24,008 nt of DNA from Chloroflexia bacterium (GTDB taxonomy: Bacteria > Chloroflexota > Chloroflexia > Thermomicrobiales > JALYUS01). The first letter of the stretch is position 1; each line of letters opens with the position of its first letter. The notes beneath the pieces were generated by a model, which saw only the letters and a program-made list of their open reading frames with translations, ran no database searches and had not been told where the DNA came from. The translations under genes were made by a program, and so were the position numbers. This document shows positions 8,937 through 16,225 of this stretch, in pieces. Location: assembly GCA_025924435.1 (NCBI GenBank), contig JAICIL010000022.1, forward strand, positions 1 through 24,008, read 5' to 3'.

Positions 8937-9164
8937 ATGAAGGTTCAGTTGCGTCGTTGGTTCACCATCGGTCTCATGAGTGGTTCACTGGCGCTTTCCG
9001 CCATCGCCGGGAGCGCGGCAGTCGGCGCGGCGTCGGCGCATGAAGAGCGCGACTATCCGGTCGCGGCAGTTACGACGGAGGCCGTCGTGACGATTGCCCC
9101 GGAAAGCGTCAACACGCTCTCCGTTGTCTCGACTCAGGTTTTCAATGACGACAGGCGGAGCTAA
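8937..9164 (+). CDS. Small secreted peptide precursor (75 aa), unknown function
   Basis: The gene starts at an ATG with GGAGG 6 nt upstream, a near-ideal ribosome-binding site. The product has a Sec-type signal: basic MKVQLRRW, a hydrophobic core (about residues 9-31) and an A-S-A cleavage site at 32-34. This would release a 41-residue mature peptide starting HEERDYPVA and rich in Val/Thr/Ser/Glu. No Cys, repeats or known domain are visible, and I recognise no family. It stands alone between an AT-rich promoter-like region and a 19-bp hairpin, so it looks like a separately transcribed unit. Confidence 0.68.
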   Translation: MKVQLRRWFTIGLMSGSLALSAIAGSAAVGAASAHEERDYPVAAVTTEAVVTIAPESVNTLSVVSTQVFNDDRRS

Positions 9165-9194
9165 ACGCTAGCGACGAGACGTACCATCTCAGTA

Positions 9195-9238
9195 GCACGC
9201 GGAGACCGCCGGGCAATTACCCGGCGGTCTCCGCGTGC
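9195..9238 (+). terminator. Perfect 19-bp hairpin, probable transcription terminator
   Basis: The arms 9195-9213 and 9220-9238 (GCACGCGGAGACCGCCGGG and its exact complement) enclose the loop CAATTA. It lies 31 nt after the stop of the secreted-peptide gene. There is no T-run behind it, so it may act as a T-less terminator or mRNA-stabilising end rather than a canonical one. Confidence 0.6.
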
Positions 9239-9304
9239 GTATACTGCGCGAAAGGCGCGGGCATGCGTGTTGCGACGATGGATGTGAAGGGGGATATGGG
9301 GCGA

Positions 9305-10039
9305 ATGACACATCTCTATCTGATCCGCCACGGCGAGGCGATCACGAATGTCGAGCCGATCATCGGCGGGATGCGCGGCGACACGGGCCTCTCGCCGCTC
9401 GGCGTGCGGCAGGCGGAGGCCCTGCGGGATCGGCTGGCCGGGACGCGGGAGATCGCCGCCGACGTCCTGATCGCCAGCACCCTCCCGCGCGCCCGGCAGA
9501 CGGCGGAGATCATCGCCCCCGCGCTCGGCCTGCCGATCGTCTGGGAGGACGACGTGCAGGAGATGCGCGTCGGCGAGGCGGACGGCCTGTCGCTGGACGA
9601 ATTCGCGCGGCGGTATGGCGTGCCCGATCCCGAGCGCGACCCGTATCGCCCGCTCGCGCCCGGCGGCGAGAGTTGGGCGCAATTCCTGCTCCGCGTTGGC
9701 ACGGCGCTGCACCGCATCGCGCACGAGCACGACGGCAAAACGATCGCAATCGTCTGCCACGGCGGGGTGATTGACGGCTCGCTCGTCTGTTTCTTCGGCC
9801 TGAGCACCCAGACGCTCCCCACGGTGGAATTCCAGACGCACAACACCTCGATCACCCACTGGGAGCGGCGCGCCCGCCCCGATAATCGCGCGCGCTGGCG
9901 GCTCGTCGCCTACAACGATGTGGCGCATCTCCGGGACATCGGTGCGGTGGAGTACACCCACTGGGACGAACTGCGCGCCCAGCCTGTCACCGGCGCCGAT
10001 CAGCCCGCCGTCCCGCTCCCCACCGAACCGGAGGCTTGA
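9305..10039 (+). CDS. Histidine phosphatase family protein (phosphoglycerate mutase-like)
   Basis: The 244-aa protein begins MTHLYLIRHGEA: the phospho-accepting His9 sits in the RHG signature. The second catalytic His is H152 in IVCHGGVIDGS, and TLPRARQTAEI provides the usual Arg after strand 2. These are the hallmarks of the histidine phosphatase superfamily (phosphatases or mutases of small phosphorylated metabolites), and the fold is cytoplasmic. The substrate cannot be told from sequence. The start at 9305 places the RHG motif normally; in-frame ATGs at 9263, 9278 and 9296 would add a short unconserved extension, and upstream G-rich stretches do not decide between them. The C-terminal 40 residues beyond the catalytic core are not family-typical. 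Confidence 0.88.
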   Translation: MTHLYLIRHGEAITNVEPIIGGMRGDTGLSPLGVRQAEALRDRLAGTREIAADVLIASTLPRARQTAEIIAPALGLPIVWEDDVQEMRVGEADGLSLDEFARRYGVPDPERDPYRPLAPGGESWAQFLLRVGTALHRIAHEHDGKTIAIVCHGGVIDGSLVCFFGLSTQTLPTVEFQTHNTSITHWERRARPDNRARWRLVAYNDVAHLRDIGAVEYTHWDELRAQPVTGADQPAVPLPTEPEA

Positions 10040-10119
10040 TACTCGACACCCTGCGCCGGAACGCCGCGTCGCGCTGAAAAGGCCCGACCGCAGAGTGAAA
10101 CCATGTTCCATGTCTCCCC

Positions 10120-10149
10120 TTGACGCCCCGCGCGGCGTCACGGTACCAT
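10120..10149 (+). promoter_or_regulatory. Candidate promoter for the aldolase gene
   Basis: TTGACG (10120-10125) and TACCAT (10144-10149) are 18 nt apart. The spacer contains an interrupted palindrome GACGCC-CCGCGC-GGCGTC (10122-10139) that could be an operator or simply a hairpin. Consensus match only. Confidence 0.38.
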
Positions 10150-10235
10150 CCAATCATCAGTCAGTGATCGCGCCCCCAACCCCCATTACCGTGCATGGCG
10201 CATGCCGTCCTCATCGCGGTTCCGGTCGGGAAGAG

Positions 10236-10355
10236 TTGAACCGCGAAGGCGCGAAGAACGCGAAGGAGAGAAGAGCAGAGGAACAGACACCCCCCGGACC
10301 TTTGCCAAATTCTCTTCTTCTTCCCTTCGCGCCCTTCGCGCCCTTCGCGGTTCAA
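10236..10355. repeat. Long palindromic spacer, GCGAAGG family (copy 1)
   Basis: The left arm starts TTGAACCGCGAAGGCGCGAA and the right arm ends CTTCGCGCCCTTCGCGGTTC. The arms are about 40 nt, imperfectly complementary, around a roughly 36-nt unconserved centre. The unit GCGAAGG recurs at 8-9-nt steps. It precedes the aldolase gene; copy 2 follows the same gene. Confidence 0.9.
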
Positions 10356-10370
10356 AAATCTGGAGGATAG

Positions 10371-11135
10371 ATGCGACCGAACAGGATGAAGGAGACGCTG
10401 GCGGCGGGCGGGTGGAGCGCGGGGCCGATCATCCCCGTCGCGGACGCGGCGCTCGTCGAGGTCTGCGGGCTGACCGGGTGGGACCATGTGCTGATTGACG
10501 CCGAACATGGGCATATCAGCGTCAAGGATTGCGAGGATCTCGTGCGGGCGGCGCACATGGTCGGCATCACGCCGGTCGTGCGCGTGCCGACGAACGCGCC
10601 GCACGAGATCCTCCGCTTCCTCGATACCGGCGCGCAGGGCGTCGTCGTCCCGCAGGTGACGACGCGCGCGGACGCCGAGCGGGCGGTGCGGGCGGCGCGC
10701 TACCATCCGCGGGGCGCGCGCGGGCTGGCGGGCGTGCGGGCGGCGGAGTACGGCCTCGGCGGCCCGATGGGCGACTACGCGCGGGCCGCGAACGAGATGA
10801 TCCTCGTCAACGCGCTGATCGAGGACATTCGCGCCGTGGACAACCTGCCGGAGATCCTCGCGGTCGAGGGGTTGGATACCATCTCCATCGGCCCGTCGGA
10901 CCTCTCGCAGTCCATGGGCCACCCCGGCGAGCGGGATCATCCCGCCGTGCAGGCGGCGATCGCCGAGATCATCCGGCTCGGCGTGGCGGCGGGCAAACCC
11001 GTCGGCATGAACTGCCCGACCGGGGCGGACGCGGCGCGCGAGCACGCCCGCGGCGTCCGCTTCTTCAGCGTCAGCACCTGGGGCCTGCTCGCCCAAAGCA
11101 GCGCGGCATATCTCGCCGCACTGAAGGAGAATTGA
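10371..11135 (+). CDS. HpcH/HpaI family aldolase (2-oxo-3-deoxy acid aldolase-like)
   Basis: The 254-aa cytoplasmic enzyme belongs to the class II, metal-dependent HpcH/HpaI family, which cleaves 4-hydroxy-2-oxo acids such as 2-dehydro-3-deoxyglucarate or 4-hydroxy-2-oxoheptanedioate into pyruvate (or a homologue) and an aldehyde. Visible hallmarks are VLIDAEHGHIS with the catalytic His at residue 46, VVRVPTN, GAQGVVVPQV, and IGPSDLSQSMGHPG from about residue 173. The usual QIE metal-ligand region reads ALIEDIRAVDNLPEI, retaining the Glu. The ATG follows TGGAGGATAG. Its stop codon TGA is formed by the first bases of the next palindrome. It lies alone between two palindromes of the same family, so membership of the downstream pathway is uncertain. 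The substrate is undetermined. Confidence 0.9.
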   Translation: MRPNRMKETLAAGGWSAGPIIPVADAALVEVCGLTGWDHVLIDAEHGHISVKDCEDLVRAAHMVGITPVVRVPTNAPHEILRFLDTGAQGVVVPQVTTRADAERAVRAARYHPRGARGLAGVRAAEYGLGGPMGDYARAANEMILVNALIEDIRAVDNLPEILAVEGLDTISIGPSDLSQSMGHPGERDHPAVQAAIAEIIRLGVAAGKPVGMNCPTGADAAREHARGVRFFSVSTWGLLAQSSAAYLAALKEN

Positions 11136-11269
11136 ACCGCGAAGGCACGAAGGACGCGAAGAAGAGATGAGAGAGAAATGTTGGCTTTTGAAGAATCGTT
11201 GAGGATAAGAGATTCCTCTATCTCTATTCCTCCTTTCCTCTTCGCGTCCTTCGCGCCTTCGCGGTTCAA
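11132..11269. repeat. Long palindromic spacer, GCGAAGG family (copy 2)
   Basis: The left arm starts TTGAACCGCGAAGG and the right arm ends CCTTCGCGGTTCAA, with a centre of about 70 nt that is not conserved. The aldolase stop TGA (11133-11135) lies in the first bases of the left arm. An extra GCGGTTCAA follows at 11278-11286, just before the GGT-like gene. Confidence 0.9.
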
Positions 11270-11314
11270 TGTATCTGCGGTTCAACCGGTTTCATCAGGA
11301 AGGGGCTGGATACG

Positions 11315-12946
11315 ATGGCGTGGACGAACGAGGGGTTGGCGCACCGGCCGGTGGTGATGGGGCGGCGGGGGGCGTGCGCGTCGGCGCACTATCTGGCGAC
11401 GCTCGCCGGGCAGCAGATGCTTATGCAGGGTGGCAACGCGATTGACGCGGTCGTCGCCATCGCGGCGGCGCTCAATGTCGTCGAGCCGTACATGTCCGGT
11501 GCGGGCGGCGTCGGCTACATGTTCATCTACGACGCCAAGAGCAAGAAGCGCGTCGTGCTGGATTACAACGGGCCGAGCGCCTACGCCGCCGAGTTGAGCA
11601 AGTACAAGAGCGAGGACGACAAGCAGAAGGGCATCCTCTCGCCCTTGATCCCCGGCGCGCTCGGCGGCTGGCTGACCGCGCTGGAGAAGTACGGCACGAT
11701 GGACCGCGCCACCGTCTTCCAGCCCGCCATCGAGTACGCCGAGGGCGGCTTTCCCCTCTCGATCAAGAACGAGCATCATTTCAAAGTCTCGGAGGATTAC
11801 CTGCTGAAATGGCCGACCTCGCGCGAGCAGTACGCGCCGGAGGGGCACACGCCGACGGCGGGCACAATCCTCAAGATGCCGAACCTCGCCCGCACCTTTC
11901 GCACGATCGTCGAGGGCGGCAAGGATGCCTTCTACCGGGGCGAGATCGGCAAGGAGATCGTCCGCTTCTCCGAGGAGAACGGCGGCCTGATTACGCAGAA
12001 GGACCTGGACGACTTCGCCCCGGAATGGGTCGAGCCGATCGGCGTCAGCTATCGCGGCTACGATGTCTATTGCCCGCCGCCGCCGTGCAGCGGCATCCAG
12101 TATCTGGAGACCCTGAACATCGTCGAGGGGTTCGACATGGCGGGGATGGGGCACAACAGCGCGGCGTACATCCACCACCTCGCCGAGGCGATGAAACTGG
12201 CCGTCGCCGACCGCGCCGAGTACGCGCCCGCGCCGAACCCGCCGACGGAAGGGCTGCTCTCCAAGGCGTACGCCGCCCACCGCCGCTCGCTGATCGACGC
12301 GACGAAAGCGGGCGTGGCGGGGGGCGACCGCTACACCTCGCAGAAGAAGCGGGACGAAATCCTGGCGGGCGACCCGTACAAGTTGCCGCAGAGCACGACG
12401 CACTTCGACGCGGTGGACGAGCAGGGCAACGCCGTCTCGGTCACGCAGACGCTCGGCGGCGGCTTCGGCTCCGGCGTCGTCTTCGGCAACACGGGCCTTG
12501 CCCTGAACAACTTCACGTACTGGATGGACCTCGACCCGGAAAGCCCGAACGCCATCGGCCCGCACAAGCGCGTCGAGCAGTGCCTCTCCCCGGCGCAGGT
12601 CTGGAAGGATGGGCGACTCTTCATGGTGATCGGCACGCCGGGCAGTTTCGGCATCATGGAGACGACGCCGCAGATGATCATGAATGTGCTGGATCACGGC
12701 TTCAGCATCCAGGCGGCGATCGAGGCGCCCCGCTTCCGCACGGCGAACGGCACGGAACTGCTGATGGAGGGACGCATCCCGGAGGAGGTGCGCGCGCAAC
12801 TGCGCCAATGGGGCCACGAACTGCTCGTGCAGGAGAACTGGACGATGCTGTTCGGCGGCGGCCAGGGCGTGATGGTGGACCCGGAGAGCGGCGCGCTGAT
12901 GGGCGGCGCGGACCCGCGCCGCGACGGCTACGCGCTGGCGTGGTAG
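11315..12946 (+). CDS. Gamma-glutamyltransferase-fold Ntn-hydrolase (substrate uncertain)
   Basis: The 543-aa protein has the GGT layout: an N-terminal large subunit with GGNAIDAVVAIAAALNVVEP and a glycine-rich SGAGGVGYMFIY, then the self-cleavage site STTHFDAVDEQGNAVSVTQT. The nucleophile would be Thr362 (codon 12398-12400). GGFGSGVVFGNTGLALNN and TPGSFGIM follow. Length matches the family (about 530-580). There is no signal peptide, unlike the periplasmic glutathione-cleaving GGTs. The Arg that binds the glutamate carboxylate in E. coli GGT (DFREMAP) is missing: the region reads LDYNGPSAY. So the fold and autoprocessing are well supported, but cleavage of gamma-glutamyl bonds is not; another amide or acyl substrate is plausible. 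GGAAGGGG precedes the ATG. Confidence 0.88.
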   Translation: MAWTNEGLAHRPVVMGRRGACASAHYLATLAGQQMLMQGGNAIDAVVAIAAALNVVEPYMSGAGGVGYMFIYDAKSKKRVVLDYNGPSAYAAELSKYKSEDDKQKGILSPLIPGALGGWLTALEKYGTMDRATVFQPAIEYAEGGFPLSIKNEHHFKVSEDYLLKWPTSREQYAPEGHTPTAGTILKMPNLARTFRTIVEGGKDAFYRGEIGKEIVRFSEENGGLITQKDLDDFAPEWVEPIGVSYRGYDVYCPPPPCSGIQYLETLNIVEGFDMAGMGHNSAAYIHHLAEAMKLAVADRAEYAPAPNPPTEGLLSKAYAAHRRSLIDATKAGVAGGDRYTSQKKRDEILAGDPYKLPQSTTHFDAVDEQGNAVSVTQTLGGGFGSGVVFGNTGLALNNFTYWMDLDPESPNAIGPHKRVEQCLSPAQVWKDGRLFMVIGTPGSFGIMETTPQMIMNVLDHGFSIQAAIEAPRFRTANGTELLMEGRIPEEVRAQLRQWGHELLVQENWTMLFGGGQGVMVDPESGALMGGADPRRDGYALAW

Positions 12947-12955
12947 CGACGAAGG

Positions 12956-12976
12956 ATTGAGGACTGAGGACTGAGG
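12956..12976 (-). repeat. Heptanucleotide array, CCTCAGT family in opposite orientation
   Basis: Plus strand reads ATTGAGG-ACTGAGG-ACTGAGG, the reverse complement of CCTCAGT units (first unit one mismatch). It begins 9 nt after the stop of the GGT-like gene. Confidence 0.8.
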
Positions 12977-12984
12977 GCGGTCGC

Positions 12985-13072
12985 GAACCTCACCCCCGAC
13001 CCCTCTCGTACGGAGCCATCGCCCGCGCGCTTCGATCGTGCGAGATCACGGCGGCGCTGGAGAGGGGAGAGG
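12985..13072. repeat. Family A palindrome with a large loop
   Basis: GAACCTCACCCCCGACCCCTCTC (12985-13007, cited by position) pairs over its CCCCTCTC end with GAGAGGGG at 13060-13067. The loop of about 50 nt replaces the short loop of other copies. It lies in the GGT-cupin gap. Confidence 0.7.
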
Positions 13073-13117
13073 AAATGAGAGCACGCGAAAGGTTTGTAGG
13101 CGTCACGTCAGGTATTT

Positions 13118-13170
13118 CTCCCCCTCTCTATTGCTGCCAAGCAATGGAGAGGGGCCGGGGGGTGAGGTTT
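13118..13170 (-). repeat. Family A palindrome with CATTGCT core
   Basis: The arms 13121-13135 and 13140-13154 (15 nt, one mismatch) enclose GCCA, followed by CCGGGGGGTGAGGTTT. On the minus strand it is head AAACCTCACCCC then CTCTCC, as in the other copies, but the inner arm is CATTGCT instead of TTTGCC. The GAGG at 13164-13167 lies 7 nt from the cupin ATG and probably serves as its ribosome-binding site. Confidence 0.88.
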
Positions 13171-13174
13171 CTCC

Positions 13175-13762
13175 ATGGACAGGGACACGATCATCCAAGC
13201 ATTCATCGCCGACGTGAAAACGATCCTCGCGGACGAGGGGGCGACGGAGGCCGGGTTGCGGCGCATCGCGGAGCGGATGCGGGCGATCACGACCGAACCG
13301 GCGCTCACCGAGACCGTCGAGGATTTTGGCAATGCCCACGACGGCCTCGGTCGGCAGTCCCGCCCGCTCTACACGGACGAGACGGGGCTGACGCTCGTAC
13401 GCGCCCGCTTCCCCCCGGAGACGAACACGCCGATCCACAACCACGGCACCTGGGGCGTGATCGCCGTCTATGCCGGCAAGGATCGCTTGCAGGAGTACCG
13501 CCGCCTCGACAATGGCGACGGGGAGGGGCGCGCGGAGATCGCGCCATCCGCCGAACGCATTCTCGGCCCCGGCGACACGGCGATCATCCCGCACCCGCCG
13601 CAGGACATCCACGCGCAGCAGGGCGCGGACGGCGAAGAGGCGCTGGAATTCGTCCTCTTCGGCAAAAACGCGATGGAAATCCCGCGCCTCTACTTCGATC
13701 CCGAAGCCAAGTCGGCGTCCTATCGCCAGTTGCGACATGCATATCAACAGGCGGGGACGTAG
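13175..13762 (+). CDS. Cupin-fold metal enzyme (cysteine dioxygenase-like, COG5553-type)
   Basis: The 195-aa protein has a helical N-terminal third and a double-stranded beta-helix. The motif TPIHNHGTWGVIAVYAGKD supplies His88 and His90, and HPPQDIHAQQ supplies His146. This is the three-His iron site seen in thiol dioxygenases of the cysteine dioxygenase group and related predicted metal-dependent enzymes. Expected chemistry is O2-dependent oxidation of a small thiol or related ligand, but the substrate is not shown by the sequence. The start is set by GAGG 7 nt upstream, contributed by the preceding palindrome. Neighbouring D-cysteine-desulfhydrase-like and GGT-like genes make a sulfur compound plausible (inference). 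It could instead be a non-oxygenase cupin. Confidence 0.8.
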   Translation: MDRDTIIQAFIADVKTILADEGATEAGLRRIAERMRAITTEPALTETVEDFGNAHDGLGRQSRPLYTDETGLTLVRARFPPETNTPIHNHGTWGVIAVYAGKDRLQEYRRLDNGDGEGRAEIAPSAERILGPGDTAIIPHPPQDIHAQQGADGEEALEFVLFGKNAMEIPRLYFDPEAKSASYRQLRHAYQQAGT

Positions 13763-13768
13763 CGATCC

Positions 13769-13825
13769 GGTAGCGCAGGCTTTCCAGCCTGCGGCCCGCT
13801 CGCAGGCTGGAAAGCCTGCGCTACC
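13769..13825. repeat. Perfect 25-bp inverted repeat (TAGCGCAGGC family), cruciform-forming
   Basis: The arms 13769-13793 and 13801-13825 are exact complements around GCCCGCT. Each arm is itself a small hairpin (GCAGGCT-TTCC-AGCCTGC), so the element can fold as one long stem or as two side hairpins. A degenerate relative is at 22555-22613. Confidence 0.93.
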
Positions 13826-13847
13826 AAACATAGTAAGGGGGTACGCG

Positions 13848-14915
13848 ATGGCGAGTGTGGCGACACCTGCAATGACCCGCGATGCTCTTGTGGAGCGCGT
13901 CGGCACGCTGCCGCGCGTGCCGATCGCCGCGCTGCCGACGCCGTTGGAGGAGATGCCCCGCCTGCGCGCCGCGCTCGGGCCGGACGTGCCGCGCCTCTTC
14001 GTCAAGCGGGACGACCTCACCGGCCTCGCTTTCGGCGGCAACAAGGTCCGCCACCTCGAATTCCGCGTCGCGGATGTGCTCGCCAAGGGCGCGGACACGA
14101 TGATCGTCACGAACGTCGCGCAGTCCAACCACGCGCGGCTGCACACGGCGGTGGCGGCGAAGTTCGGCCTGACGAACTACATCATCAAAATCCCCAGCAA
14201 GAAGGATCGCCCGATCCAGGGGAATCTCCTCCTCGATCACATCATGGGCGCGCGGATTATCGAGGCGGAGAGCGACGACCCGGCGATCATCGAGCGCCGG
14301 CTGGACGAATTGATCGCGCGCCTGCATGCGGACGGCCATGTGCCGTACGCCGTCCCGCGCGACCACTTCTCGAAAATCGCGGGCACCTGCGCCTACTTGC
14401 TTGCGGCGGTGGAAATCCTCGGACAACTTGATATACTGGGGGCGTCTGTTACCCATATCGTGATGGCGTCGGGGACTTCGACGGCGGGATTGGCGCTCGC
14501 GGGGAAAGCGCTCGGCGCACCGTATCGCGTACACCCCGTCAGTGTCGGGGGATCGCGGGAGATGATCGAGGCGCAAATGCTCGGCTACGCGAACGGTGCG
14601 GCGGAATTGCTCGATCTCCCTGTCCGGCTCACGGCGGCGGACCTGACGGTCCACGACGAGTATGTCGGGGAGCGGTACGGCGTCGTGACGGAGGCTGGGC
14701 TGGAAGCCCTGCGCCTCGCCGCCCGCACCGAGGGGCTGATCCTCGACCCCGTCTATACCGCCAAGGCGATGTCCGGCCTGATTGACCAGGTCCGGCGCGG
14801 CGCGCTCAAAGCGGAGGACACGGTCCTGTTCGTCCACAGCGGCGGGTTGCCGATCACCTTCGCGTACGGCGAAGAGATCATGGAGAGCCTCGGTGGCACC
14901 GCGCGTTCGGATTGA
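13848..14915 (+). CDS. PLP-dependent D-cysteine desulfhydrase/ACC deaminase family protein (divergent paralog)
   Basis: The 355-aa enzyme is of the fold-type II PLP group containing D-cysteine desulfhydrase and 1-aminocyclopropane-1-carboxylate deaminase. KRDDLTGLAFGGNKVRHLEF carries the PLP lysine K66, and QSNHAR the conserved Ser93. The C-terminal half has HDEYVGERYG and LILDPVYTAKAM. Several positions differ from the second copy at 20960-21970: the GGSN block before the middle helix is replaced by VPRDHFSKIAG, and the phosphate loop reads ASGTSTAGL. A different substrate is therefore likely. The ATG at 13848 follows AAGGGGG. Its 3' end overlaps the next gene by 23 nt, so the two are probably co-translated, tying it to the carbamoylase-like enzyme. 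Confidence 0.87.
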   Translation: MASVATPAMTRDALVERVGTLPRVPIAALPTPLEEMPRLRAALGPDVPRLFVKRDDLTGLAFGGNKVRHLEFRVADVLAKGADTMIVTNVAQSNHARLHTAVAAKFGLTNYIIKIPSKKDRPIQGNLLLDHIMGARIIEAESDDPAIIERRLDELIARLHADGHVPYAVPRDHFSKIAGTCAYLLAAVEILGQLDILGASVTHIVMASGTSTAGLALAGKALGAPYRVHPVSVGGSREMIEAQMLGYANGAAELLDLPVRLTAADLTVHDEYVGERYGVVTEAGLEALRLAARTEGLILDPVYTAKAMSGLIDQVRRGALKAEDTVLFVHSGGLPITFAYGEEIMESLGGTARSD

Positions 14916-16131
14916 CCCCGCGCTCGTCGAACGGTGCGTCTTCGCGCTGGCGGAGTTCGGCGCGTCCGACGGGACGGGCGTGCGCCGCCCGGTCTACACG
15001 CCGCAGTGGACGGCGGCGCAGGGGAAGATCGCGGTGTGGTGCGAGGATGCGGGCCTTGCCGTACACCGGGACGCGGTCGGCTCCGTCTGGGGGAGGCTGG
15101 ACGGGACGGCGGGCGGCGACGCGATCGTCTCCGGCTCGCACATTGACACGCAACTGCCCGGCGGCCGCTACGACGGCGCGCTCGGCGTGATCGCGGGGTA
15201 TGTCGCCATCGCGGCGCTCAAGGAGCAGTTCGGCCCGCCGAAGCGGCCGCTGGAGGTGGTCTCCTTCTGCCAGGAGGAATCGAGCCGCTTCCCGCGCGCG
15301 AACTTCTGGGCCTCCCGCGCCGTCGTCGGCCGGATCGAGTCGCACGAGGCCGAGACGATGCGCGGCTACGCCGACGAGACGATGGCGGACGCGATGCGCT
15401 CGGTCGGCCTCGACCCCGCGCGCATCCCCGATGCGGCGCGCGATGACATCGAGACCTTCATCGAACTGCACATCGAGCAGGGGCCGCTCCTCGAAGAGGC
15501 GGGGCTGCCGGTGGCGGTCGTCAGCGCGATCACCGGGTTGCGCGGCTACACCGTCGAGGTCCACGGGCGGGCGGACCACGCGGGCGCCTTCCCGATGGAC
15601 CTGCGGCGCGACCCGATGGTCGCCGCCGCCGAGATCATCCTCGGCGTGCGCGAAAACGCGCTGGCGATGGGACGCCCGGCGGTGACGACGGTGGGGCGGA
15701 TCGCCGCCGAGCCGAATTTCCCCGCCATCGTGCCGGAGCGTGTCATCTTCAGCGTGGACGCGCGGCATCCGGACCCGGCGAAGCGCGCGGCGCTCTACGA
15801 GCGGCACGAGCGCCTTTTCCGAGAGGTCGCCGCGCGGCGCAATGTCGAAGTGACTTGGCAGACGCGCAGCGACACGCCGCCCTGCATCTGTGACCCCGAA
15901 ACCGTGCGGCTGCTCGAAGCGTCGGCGCGGGAGCAGGGCATCCCGACGATCACCATGCAGAGCGGCGCGGGGCACGACAGCCAGATCATGGCGGCGCGCA
16001 GCAAGGTGGCGATGCTCTTCGTCCGCAGCAAGGACGGGCGCAGCCACACGCCGGAGGAATTCACGACCATCGCGGACGCGGTCGCGGGCATTCAGGTGCT
16101 CGCGGGCGCGCTCCACACACTGGCGTACTAA
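14893..16131 (+). CDS. M20-family amidohydrolase: N-carbamoyl-amino-acid hydrolase/allantoate amidohydrolase-like
   Basis: The 412-aa cytoplasmic dinuclear metal hydrolase starts at GTG (14893) with GGAGA upstream, inside the preceding gene; no other start gives the conserved N-terminus and normal length of about 410. Metal-site residues are H83 and D94 (GSHIDTQLPGGRYDG), E128/E129 (CQEESSRF), H193 (HIEQGP) and H385 (SHTPEE). GHDSQ at 361-364 and the dimerisation-domain HGRADHAGAFPM are also present. This set defines the hydantoinase/carbamoylase branch, which removes carbamoyl or ureido groups, giving an amine, CO2 and ammonia. Which member (L-carbamoylase, beta-ureidopropionase, allantoate or ureidoglycolate enzyme) cannot be decided. 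It sits before a peptide-type ABC system that may import its substrate. Confidence 0.9.
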   Translation: MAPRVRIDPALVERCVFALAEFGASDGTGVRRPVYTPQWTAAQGKIAVWCEDAGLAVHRDAVGSVWGRLDGTAGGDAIVSGSHIDTQLPGGRYDGALGVIAGYVAIAALKEQFGPPKRPLEVVSFCQEESSRFPRANFWASRAVVGRIESHEAETMRGYADETMADAMRSVGLDPARIPDAARDDIETFIELHIEQGPLLEEAGLPVAVVSAITGLRGYTVEVHGRADHAGAFPMDLRRDPMVAAAEIILGVRENALAMGRPAVTTVGRIAAEPNFPAIVPERVIFSVDARHPDPAKRAALYERHERLFREVAARRNVEVTWQTRSDTPPCICDPETVRLLEASAREQGIPTITMQSGAGHDSQIMAARSKVAMLFVRSKDGRSHTPEEFTTIADAVAGIQVLAGALHTLAY

Positions 16132-16225
16132 ATCGGGTATGGCGTCCTCGTGGCGCAAGGGGGAAGCGGAGCGCATAAACGGGTCGGTCCATCGGAAACG
16201 GTGTAACGCTATTGGGAGGGATGAC

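Larger units (their letters stand above)
10040..10370. other. 331-nt non-coding gap between phosphatase and aldolase genes
   Basis: No convincing gene is present. It holds a candidate promoter at 10120-10149, about 85 nt with no feature seen, and the long GCGAAGG palindrome at 10236-10355. The aldolase ribosome-binding site TGGAGG (10361-10366) begins 5 nt after the palindrome. Confidence 0.7.

Noticed and set aside
9195..9238. Riboswitch or transposon end explanation for the 19-bp hairpin
   Set aside because: It follows a stop codon, has no conserved riboswitch core and no duplicated target site; a terminator-like role is simpler.
11282..12817. 511-codon open frame on the minus strand opposite the GGT-like gene
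   Set aside because: Arg/Val/Ala/Asp-rich product with no motif; typical antisense shadow of a high-GC gene whose sense frame has clear GGT motifs.
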